Assembly (NCBI RefSeq): GCF_014851395.1
Contig: NW_024044681.1
Coordinates: 23,251,036 to 23,315,035 of the forward strand
DNA length: 64,000 nt
Source of the DNA: Micropterus salmoides
Lineage: Eukaryota > Chordata > Actinopteri > Centrarchiformes > Centrarchidae
Direction: 5' to 3'
Both the position numbers and the translations under genes were made by a program. The notes under the pieces are model-generated. The model did not search any database. It saw only the letters and a list, made by a program, of their open reading frames with translations, and was not told the DNA's origin. This document shows, piece after piece, positions 34,831 to 43,949 of the stretch (position 1 is the stretch's first letter; every line of letters starts with the position of its first letter).

Positions 34831-34984
34831 CTGTGATAACAGGATAATTATCTCGTGATCTCAAGTTAACGACTTTTGTTTTCTTGTGAAAAGGGGATAA
34901 TTTTCTTGTGATCTCGAGATAAAGAATGTTGTTTTACCCGTGATAACGGGATAATTATGTTGTGATTTAGAGATAACAAACATT
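34831..34984 (+). repeat. Three 53-54-bp repeats with TTATCTCGAGATAA-like cores
   Basis: GGATAATT followed by a TCTCGTGATCTCGAGATAA-type sequence starts at 34842, 34895 and 34949, an even spacing of 53 and 54 bp. Inverted relatives lie in the right arm at about 35490-35580. Such evenly spaced subterminal motifs are often transposase-binding sites. Confidence 0.8.
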
Positions 34985-35046
34985 AGCTGAATACAGGGGT
35001 CGGCAGTTGCGTTTCTTTAGGATAATATGAGATATATTGCCACTGT

Positions 35047-35117
35047 CACTTGTTAGCTCATTTGGTAGAGCAAAGGACTCATAATCCATAGATTGTCTGC
35101 TTGACTCTTGACGGCTA
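35047..35117 (+). tRNA. tRNA-Met-like pseudogene in left arm of foldback
   Basis: TTAGCTCATTTGGTAGAGCA matches the tRNA D-arm/box A. It is followed by AAGGACTCATAATCCAT, an anticodon arm with CAT anticodon and 4 of 5 stem pairs. The T arm (about TTGACTCTTG) is decayed and the acceptor stem is not convincing. A relic or a captured tRNA-like promoter rather than a working tRNA. Confidence 0.55.
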
Positions 35118-35351
35118 TTTCAAAGGTTCCGACATAGCCGTCAGGAAATGTGTAATGTTAACGTTAAATAGATTCCCCTGAATGTGAAGGGCAGGAATTT
35201 TCTCTGCTTGGGATTGATGGGTGAATGAAAAGTCCATAGGTTGATGGATGTGGAGAAATTGTTGGGATTCACACGGTCCAGCACATGCTTTATTGTGAAC
35301 ATATCTCTTCATAAGAGGAGGATAATGAAAAATAAATAAATAAATAAATTT

Positions 35352-35420
35352 GTCCTAGTGAAGATTGAACACACAATCCTTTGACTGTGAGTCCTGTGCT
35401 CTACCAACTGAAGTAACCAG
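35352..35420 (-). tRNA. tRNA-like pseudogene in right arm of foldback
   Basis: Read on the minus strand: CTGGTTACTTCAGTTGGTAG, GAGCACAGGACTCACAG, then GTGTGTTCAATCTTCACTAG. The D arm, T arm (loop TTCAATC, stem 4 of 5 including a G-T pair) and a 5-bp acceptor stem can all be drawn. The anticodon stem is poor. It lies opposite and inverted to the left-arm copy. Confidence 0.55.
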
Positions 35421-35652
35421 TGATACTGATGACGCCTTTGTAATTATCATTGACAAACACTCCTGACAACCCCTGTGTTACACAACTGTTTTGGTCACGA
35501 GAAAATTATCCCATTATCAAGGGATAACAACATTCATTATCTCAAGATCTCAAGAAAACTATCCCCTTTATCCCGTGAAAATGGAGTAAGAAAAATATTT
35601 TAAGGGATGGCCGCTTAGGGCTTCCGTAATATTGCAACCTTTCCCCACTTAA

Positions 35653-36410
35653 AGAGGTGGTATTATGCTTTTTGGCTTTTTCCCTCTCCTTTATTGAAAT
35701 ATATACCTTTTTTGTGCATGTAATAGGTTTGCAAAGTGAAAAAGCCCAAAGTCCAGCCCAAAGGGAGTACCCATCTCCCACAGAAAACACTGCCCTGAAC
35801 TGCCTGAAAACAGCTCGTTTGTAGTCCAGCCGCTTACTTTTCATCCTTGTGATGACAAAGGGAAGAAAGCTAAATGCGTCTCATATAACGCTCACCAAGC
35901 AGCTACTCGGACAGCTACAGAGCTGCAGCACACACTACTCCTCTCCCTTCCAAACGCTAGTTACCCTCCAGACACTCAATGGACTTAAAGTTGTTACTGT
36001 GATGTAGAGAAAGAGCTCAGTTGAAACTTTATAGGTGAAAAATACATTTGTTACAGATTAATAACTCACCACTCTGAAACTCTTGCTCCAGCCAAGCTGG
36101 TCAGCAACATATACAGCTGAAACAAAGCCGTGTTTGCTTCTCACTGACCCGCCCTTCTCTGCTTCTGATTGGCTAGTAGTCCTTAACTAGGAACTGTGCC
36201 TGTGAAACTCCCAACAAAGATAATTTAGAGACTATATGTCACACTCCATAGCTAAAACGAAGCCTTCAACACAGGGTGAAAAGAGGAGCTGCAGCAATGT
36301 GCAGTATGGAAAAAAATATGGTGTTTTTTGAAAATCAAACCATGTAAACCTGTTCTGGTGCGACCCCTAAATAAGATTTTGAACCTGAAAATGACCATAA
36401 TACCATCTCT
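35653..36410. mobile_element. Non-autonomous TTAA-target DNA transposon
   Basis: Flanked by TTAA on both sides (35649-35652 and 36411-36414). The ends AGAGGTGGTATTATG and, on the other strand, AGAGATGGTATTATG are inverted repeats. Length 758 bp, no transposase frame. TTAA duplications are typical of Kolobok and piggyBac. The AG-start ends resemble those of the larger TTAA element at 39187, which favours Kolobok. Confidence 0.85.
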
Positions 36411-36414
36411 TTAA

Positions 36415-37527
36415 TATTGCCTCCAGTTCTCCTTTCTTTCCCAGTCGCCACCTCACCATGACGCTCCCTCCCTAGTGCCCGCCCCCAACTTTCACTTTCC
36501 TTAAAAGAAGAACACTCTCACAACAACGTGGTTTTAATTGACATCTCCAGATACACTTTACATTTCCAGCTGATAACACAGGTTGAGCTGTCTGGCATTG
36601 TGTGGATGCCGTCCAGAATGCTTGAGTTTATCCGTGTGAAATTTCCTTTTTGCTGGTTGATAAGAACGCAAATCTTCTTCCTACAACTTACACCAACAGT
36701 GATAGCGTTTGGCTGTATGCCAAGGGAGGATGAGTAAAATCTACCAGTTTACATGTCAATTGAGGTGGAAACTAAACTGTGCCATATCTGGCATGGGTAG
36801 CTATAGTAGAGTATAGGATTGCTACTGTTTTGACTAGGGTATTTTTATATTTTGCTTATGGTTCTTTTTGCCTGTGTCCTTTCTTTATTTGATTATAGTT
36901 TAATATTGCTGAGTCTATTTTGTGAATAAATTGTCACAAATATTTTTACACTTTAACATGCAAAATTAAGCTGTGACACAAACCAACTGTGTCTTTTTAG
37001 TGATTCATAGATTGTTATTATGATGTTTCTGGATTTACAGTTCTGTACTGTTGGTGGTGCTGGCTTATTTGACATGTTTTTCTCAGCTGTATGCAGATCA
37101 ATATCACACTACACCTAAAGGCATGCTTTGCAGGGATTGTGTGGGTGTTTATCATTGAATGGGAGGATGTGCGGTGTGAAGTGTAATTGTAATACTAAAG
37201 CTAGTTTCTCCCTTGCAATAGGCCTGCCCTGTTTGTTATTTTTGATTGTAGAGATAATTTTAATGTGATTTTATTAATTATGACCAGAAACAAGATTTCA
37301 AATCTTGACAATCACTGTTATTTTAATGTGATCAGTGACTTGACTTTTAGCAGTTCATTACAATTCTACAAACCTTTTAGTCTGGTCTGTGTGTTTCTTT
37401 AACGGCTGATCTCGAAATAAATCCTGTACAAATTAACTTGATGCCATATCTCCGCCTCATTACAAACTGTGTGGACAACCTGTTGTGTACTAATTAAAGG
37501 TGTTTGAGAGACCAGAAATAGTCTGGT
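36415..37527. other. Non-coding stretch
   Basis: No gene or element recognised. The part from about 37140 to 37510 is non-repetitive with several TAATTA/ATTAAT motifs and might be conserved, but this is only an impression. Confidence 0.45.
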
Positions 37528-37592
37528 ATGTATATATATATATGTATATATATATACATATATATATATATACATATGTATGCATGTACATG
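37528..37592. repeat. (TA)n/(TATG)n AT-rich microsatellite
   Basis: Runs of TATATATA with GTATATAC and ACATATGTATGCATGTACATGT, largely self-complementary and able to extrude as a cruciform. Confidence 0.85.
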
Positions 37593-37857
37593 TGTAAAAA
37601 TTCTATTGGATTAGATACTGGTTGAACTCAAGACACATTGTCATTCAAGCCACCTGCAACACTTTCCACATAAAGCCAGTCGGTCTGTCTGTAGTGAAAC
37701 TGTGAAAGATAATCTTGACCTTTGGTTACCTAACAAATGCGCTTCATTATCAAGGAAGCTGCGTCAGTTAGTCAACCAAGCAGGCAGAATGCAGAGACAG
37801 AGTCTGACCTACATTTTGGAGAGTCCATGGCTGTCACTTTAACTCAGCAATTACACC

Positions 37858-37901
37858 ATAAATTTCTTCACTATATATATATATATAGTGAAGAAATTTA
37901 T
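37858..37901. repeat. Perfect 44-bp palindrome with (TA)n centre
   Basis: ATAAATTTCTTCAC (37858-37871), a TATA-type centre, and the exact complement GTGAAGAAATTTAT (37888-37901). No spacer, every base paired. Confidence 0.92.
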
Positions 37902-39182
37902 AGTCCTTGATGTCCACATCTTTATGCCTCCCTTGGTCCACATAGGCCCCATTTGTTGCCAGTGTAAGTTCAAAAACAACTAGAATCTTGTGAGATCTTG
38001 TGATCAGCAACTATGACGTGACCACTGGAAGAAAAACTGAGATTGAGCAATAACAAGGTGTGTACACAGCAAGACAGAGTTCCAGATCAGGAGGAGGTTA
38101 GAGAGTGAGAGTGAAAGAAAGACAGGCGAAGAGTTAGATAAGTGAGAGAGAGGGACCGAGAGTGCTAGTAAGAGGTTAAGCACACACACTTACACCTGCA
38201 GTTAAAGCCATCACCTTGCCATATTATCCCTGGCCTTACCCCCCTATGCTCATGGATGCCAAGAAATCCGATTTGCCAACTTTGGGAAGCTATGTGTGAC
38301 AGCCAATTACTGGGGAGAGGACTCCCAGTGGAGTCACCTCCTCACCTCACAGCCCAAACATCTGCCTGTCAGACAGTCAAGGGAGGTAGGTAGATAGAAC
38401 AGCAGAGAGAGGAAGGCAGGCAAGTGAGTGGAAAAAATCTGATCCAAATCACCTGCTTACCATCATTTTTAAATGTCATCTGAGTTGTTTGCTGTAAAAT
38501 ATGTGAAACCTAATCATAAATTTGTAGTTATGTAGATCCCATTGGAGATCAGGCAAAATATGGTGTTTTTATCAGAGCAATATAAGGTCTCATAAATTGC
38601 ACGGAATGTTCACAGTTTATTCAGGATGTTCTGCCAGAAATCAGCGGATTTACATATATGATTGCCTAGGAGACAACTGTGGGGCATCATTAAACAACAA
38701 GCAAACAAACACAAACAACCTGGGTTCATCTAGTTTAAATGCCAACACTGTTTGGGTGAAGACACACTGCAGCAGTGTTTCTCTGCATGGATACAATCTG
38801 ATTGGCTATTAAACTTTTGCATTATTGTGCATTTTATGTGCAAGACTGCCAACTGGACTTAAGCACTGCTCTTAGAGTTGATCTTTGGACACATACCTTA
38901 GAATCTGCAGCAGGCACAAAGAGCCTAAACTTGATCCAAGAGGAGATTAGTTTGCAATAATGTGTCTCCTCTAATATATGCCTTGGGTGACTAAGCATGC
39001 TTTCGTTCACATATTTTGTTTTGATCTAAAGTTTACCAGGGAATTCAACCAGATTAACAGCTACCGAAAGTATCTAACCAAATGATTCCCATTTAATGTC
39101 AATTTGTGCATACTAATCAATAAGCAAATATTTTGTTTTATATTTATTTACTGGTGCTGTAACAACAAGCTGGTGTTGCTCA
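37902..39182. other. Non-coding stretch
   Basis: No gene recognised. The block at 38200-38400 is non-repetitive and balanced in composition, and could be conserved non-coding DNA, untested. Confidence 0.45.
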
Positions 39183-39545
39183 TTAAAGGCAGGGTAGGTA
39201 AGTTTGCAGATTTTTGAAAGTATCCAACAGAGAAACTCCCACCCCCTCCCTTCTGGGCTCCTTTCAAAGCCACGCAGGGGTAAGAAAACATTGAACTTTA
39301 TCGTTGTAAAAATGAATAACTAACACGTTTATTAGTACACACTATCAAGCTAGCATGTTAATATTGGATAGGTTTAAAAAGACTGACTTTGATTCAGTAA
39401 CGAGTTGGCTAGCTAACTGTTAGCATCAGGTAGCTGTGCTAACAGCTGCGGTAACATTGAGCAAAGCTAAAAACAGGCTGATACACATTTTCCCGTTTCC
39501 ATCAGTTACACTACACGAACATGTAGTTCGTGTTAGATTCATAAC

Positions 39546-39776
39546 ATGTACGTTGTTTTGCATGTTAGAGCTTCCACTGTGACAGCATTATTGTCTCTGA
39601 TGAGGACTGCACCCCAGAGCCAAGCACAGACCGGGACGGGACCGGCCCGGGGTCGAGGCGAAGCAGAGGGAGGGGTGCCAGGGTCCGAGGAAGAAGAGGC
39701 AAGACGGGGAGGACGAGGTGCAAGCCGAGCAGCACATGACCTGCGTCGAGCTTCACACTCCAACAAAGGCATATGA
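39546..39776 (+). other. GC-rich Arg/Gly/Glu-rich open frame in the TTAA element
   Basis: A locally GC-rich stretch reads RTAPQSQAQTGTGPARGRGE and an acidic/basic run on the plus strand. A second spliced-looking piece with a good acceptor (TTCCTTTACAG) starts at about 40132. It may be an accessory frame of the element or only low-complexity sequence. No domain recognised. Confidence 0.25.
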
Positions 39777-40873
39777 ACATGTGTATATATATATTTTAAT
39801 ATTAGTCTATTGTCTCCCAGTGTTCTTGTCTCAAAGTTTCTCTGGTGTTCCCCCCTTAGCCGTTTGGTGTCAAAAATAAAGTGGTATATAAATGTAATCC
39901 ATCACTATTTTATTATTGTTTACTGATTACAACAACTAACTACAGCTCTGCTTCAGCCATCGGCTCATCTGTGTCATGTGCATTGACCTGGTGTGTAATG
40001 TGGACACAGAAGTCCTGTTAGAGAACAACAAACCCCTGTTCAGTAAAAATATCTGATCATGTTGATGAATGTTCTTTCCAATTACACAGATCTTTGCCAT
40101 TTGGGGTTTTAACAACTATATATTCCTTTACAGGCCAGAATCAGAGGACTGGACAACATCCAGACTACAGTGTTTCCATGCACCACACATGGCTGATCTT
40201 CCAGACCCAGGACAGAGTAACAGTTCAGTCAGGCAGCATACAGACAGTTTGTAGTGTGGCAGTGTGGAGCATTTAGACACAGAGTCGGGATACTGAGTTG
40301 CTGTTTATGGAAGATATGCAACTGTTCTCCTGATCAATTAGGACAATACAGAGGTTTAATCCTAGCAGGGTGTAAGATGTAATGTCACTAACTGCTACAC
40401 AAATAATTCCATCCAGTGTGTGGATGAATACCTGTACATTGTTTTTGTTTTATGCCCAGGAGGGTAGAGAAAACACAAAGTATATTTTTCCCTGTTCTGG
40501 AGAATATTTTCATTCTTTTTTAAATAAAACATTGAAAATGATAAATGCCTTTTCTTTACACTTAAAGCATAAACAATCAAGCAACTACATTTGTCTTATG
40601 TCTCCAATAATGATATCGAAATTTGGTATAACCCTTGTTTATTGTTATTAAAATACTACTAAAACTACAACCTTTATCACAAATAGATCATTTTTAAACA
40701 TCATTAAAAATAAGTAAATACAGGAAGAAAGACAAGGAGTGTCCAGAGGTGTCCTGACTGATTATGAAGACAATTCAGACTTTGCATGTAGCATCATATC
40801 GCTGCTGTGGAGATGATTAAATATATCACAATCACCTCTATGACATGATTACCACATTTCAAAACCAGCCATA

Positions 40874-41448
40874 TTACCTTGTTGTTTTATACTTTGCTAC
40901 ATCTAGCAACACAGTTGGGGCAGGGACACCTGACTGAACCCCATGTTGACGGGGATCATCAGGTCTACTGGTTCTGCTTCTAGGCATCTCCTCAGTACTA
41001 GACAACCGTCAGAGGAGGAGGATGGCACTCTGGAAGTCTGCAATGTAACTGTGGTCCTTCTCCACCTTCAATCCACTTCCTGGACTTTTTGTTGTACACC
41101 TTGCTGTACCTGCTAATACAGAAAGGAGGATCAGCTTAGTGAAAAGTTTGTAATACCTGACATTGTTCTCTTATAGAGCAATTGGTATTTCCACATAAAA
41201 TGCAATCAAAACAATAAATCAGCAACATTTATCTGTGTTCCTCATACTGTTTGATATTTTTTGATTCATCACTTATAAATGTATTGAGTAAAATGCACAA
41301 GAGTACCCCAAGATAATGCAACATACTGAACTGTGTCATCAGCTTTTCTCCTGGCTGGACTGTGGACATGGTGGTTGTAATCCAGGCCAGCCAGCATGGT
41401 CCGATCAGTGTACTGGTAAGAAGTACAGGGTGTTGGAAGACTCCAAAT
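40874..41448 (-). pseudogene. Transposase C-terminal exons of the TTAA element
   Basis: The gene would cut and join the TTAA element. Two minus-strand exons are visible. The first, 41448-41327, reads YTDRTMLAGLDYNHHVHSPA...RRKADDTV after an AG acceptor and ends at a GTATGT donor. The second, 41109-40874, begins after a pyrimidine-rich TATTAGCAG acceptor and reads YSKVYNKKSRKW, then KVEKDHSYIADFQSAILLL, then PTVLLDVAKYKTTR and TAA. The splice joins in phase (Q codon split, then Tyr). One frameshift near 41065 and a TGA at 41009-41011 inactivate it. The start and catalytic core are absent. The Kolobok assignment is from motif style. Confidence 0.65.
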
Positions 41449-42466
41449 CTGCAGGTGACCTGAGGGCGCAGTAGAAATAAAACATACAGGAATTTTTACT
41501 TCTGGTAAAATAAGTAATGGTATAACAGCACCAGTTACAGTAAAAGGTTTTCACACAGTAGGTTTAGCTACGAACAATGTCAACTATATTATAGGTAGCT
41601 TATGTACCAGAAACACAGATACTTGGGGCCTTTATCCATCATTGTTTATGTATACTAATGTTGACATGTCTTCCTCATAACAACAACTGGACCTACAAAC
41701 ACACAGCTACATCACCACATTTGTAAAAGTAACATACAGTCAAACATCAACTGCAGACACAAGATAATCATAGATTAGATACAAGGTAAAGATAACTAAA
41801 GTTAGGTGTAAACATAGTATAACAATAAACCTACATGGTTAATAACTAAACCAGCGCAGTCTACACTTACATGGTCTTACCTAATATTAGCGTCGGAAAA
41901 CACAGCTCGCTGCTGTTTTCCAGCTCACCTACAGCTAGATATAATTCATCGTCTCTACTCTGGCTGCTACACCCGTCTGCACTCGTAGCAACCGTTCTGT
42001 GCGTAGGTAGCTACGTTTGCTAACGATGAAAGTAACAAAATTACCATGAAAATGATAAAAGCTAGATTACCTGTCCAGCAGAAATAAAGCCACCACGGCG
42101 TGTCAGCCCCTTGGTGTCCCTCAGTTGTCACTATCGTTGAAAAGCCACGCAGATATTACCTCCGGTCTGACCGCTTCGCTCGTCAGGTCTGAGCGAGCTG
42201 ACCGGGTGCGCGCACGGGGGCAGCTCCTGCAGCAGCACGGCTGGTAGCCATGGCAGCGAGGGAGAGTCAGCCAGCCAATCATTGCATTCGGTCCGAATGA
42301 AACGAGTGGCTGTGTTTACTGCAGCCCTGAGAGGACTACAGACAGCTGATTTTTATACTCTCTTTTTCAGTGCACCTAACTTTTTAATATGCATTGGTGT
42401 ATATAGCCAGTTTCAACAAATATGACAAAAAGTGTTTTAGAGGCAAATTGCCTACCCTGCCTTTAA

Positions 42467-43607
42467 TGAAGCTTTCAGCATACAAAAATTCCATATCATC
42501 AAGCGCTGGGAAAGTGATGACAGCTATAATTTTGGTCCATTATGCAGCACACGCTGTAGGAGGTCAGGACTGTTGGTACAACTACAATTCACACTGCCAG
42601 CACAAAATGCATCAATTCATCAGGATTGGACAATAATCTTGACGTATGTATGTTATGCAGGATATAGGAAACTGTGTTTTCACTTGAGGAAACGAATAAA
42701 ACTTTATTTATGTCTGTGCTAGTTAAGTTTCCCCCAGTTCTGAGTCAGGCCAAAATAAACAAACAGAAATCACAGAGAGCTTTCTAGTTTATGGTTTAAC
42801 AGTGTTGAAATTGATTATTTAAATAATCTAAAATAATCACTGCAATATTATTTGATCAATGACCAATAGCTAGTAAATACATTTTTAAGATGGGGCCAAT
42901 GTAAGATCGAGCTAAAGTTTAACTTGGAAAATGAGATTGCTTGACCCTCGCTGGCCATGCAGTGTAACATCAGTTTGTCATGAATAATCTCTCACTGTCT
43001 CCTTGTCCCCTACTTTTTCTCTCCTATCCCCTTGTGTAGCTCACTTTTGTATTACAGAGGACAGTCAATAAATGAATAAAAAAATTGTGAATTGGAAAGT
43101 ATAGTGCAATCTGTTCAGCCACTATGCCTTCCCACCTGCAATACATTATGAGGGGAAGATAAGGAATAAGGATGAGAAGAGGAGATGCAGGGAGAAAGAA
43201 AGTCCCACATTCTTCGCCAAGCAGTGAAATTGAAGGGGAAATAATATGAGGCGTGTCAAAATGCAATATCACCCCGTTTACCCTGATGTGTAAGCCATTC
43301 CCTTACTCCAGTGCTTCCCAAGAGAAGCAGAGAATTAAAAAGGAAGACCCATACGTAGAGAAAGAAGAAGACATATGAAAGCAGACGGTGGGTGGAGAGA
43401 CGAAAATGAATATGAGGCAGAGGGAGAGGCAGAGAAAGTGAGAGAGCAGCTGGTAATAGGGATATAAAGAGTGTAATCTATGACTCGAGCAATAATATTT
43501 AGCTATGGAACGCGGATGTGTGGAGGGCACACACGCACATTTACAGCAGTCTAGTAAATAGTTCTGACCTGAACAATTTCACAGCCTTTACTGCAGGTCA
43601 GTGGATA

Positions 43608-43609
<2 letters not shown>
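42467..43609. other. Non-coding stretch, nothing recognised
   Basis: No domain, RNA or repeat family seen. The minus-strand frames near 43024-43530 are low-complexity translations. Confidence 0.5.

Positions 43610-43666
<57 letters not shown>
43610..43666 (+). repeat. (CA)28 microsatellite
   Basis: An uninterrupted CA array of about 57 bases. Highly mutable and likely polymorphic. Confidence 0.96.
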
Positions 43667-43669
<3 letters not shown>

Positions 43670-43894
43670 GTATGTACCTCCCCTTCAATGCAGGCACACT
43701 TCTACATCTATCCCCAAGCCCATTCACTTTTAGTTGTGCTGCAAACTTGTTAACATAGCTTAAGGGGCCCAGAATAGGTTTGATGTGCCAGCAGCAGTCT
43801 GGCACACAATGGACACTGCTGAAATATTCTGATAGAGGAGACTTATCACAACTTCCCTTAAATGATGTACAACTCTAAGTAAACGCTGAAGTGA

Positions 43895-43903
43895 GGTGTG
43901 TGT

Positions 43904-43948
<45 letters not shown>
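43895..43948 (+). repeat. Compound (GT)n + G31 repeat
   Basis: About 11 GT units run directly into 31 consecutive G residues (43918-43948). Strong G-quadruplex potential, and the exact run length may be unreliable because of sequencing error. Confidence 0.95.

Positions 43949-43949
<1 letters not shown>

Larger units (their letters stand above)
34551..35625. mobile_element. Foldback element carrying tRNA-like sequences in both arms
   Basis: The ends GGAAGCCCTAAGTGGCC (34551) and, on the other strand, GGAAGCCCTAAGCGGCC (ending 35625) are near-perfect inverted repeats. Inverted similarity continues inward through GGGATAATT...TCTCGTGATCTC...GAGATAA blocks, a CAGGGGT segment and finally a tRNA-like stretch in each arm, so the arms are close to 300 bp. 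No protein is encoded. A dispersed retroelement has inserted in the left arm (34569-34795). Neither the superfamily nor a target duplication was settled. Confidence 0.75.
39187..42462 (-). mobile_element. Kolobok-like TTAA DNA transposon, internally decayed
   Basis: Flanked by TTAA target duplications (39183-39186 and 42463-42466), with inverted ends AGGCAGGGTAGG / CCTACCCTGCCT. Length 3,276 bp. It carries two exons of a transposase-like gene on the minus strand (40874-41448) and a GC-rich open region near 39600-39770. The TTAA target together with the exon motifs favours Kolobok over piggyBac. Most of the transposase gene upstream of these exons is missing. Confidence 0.8.
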
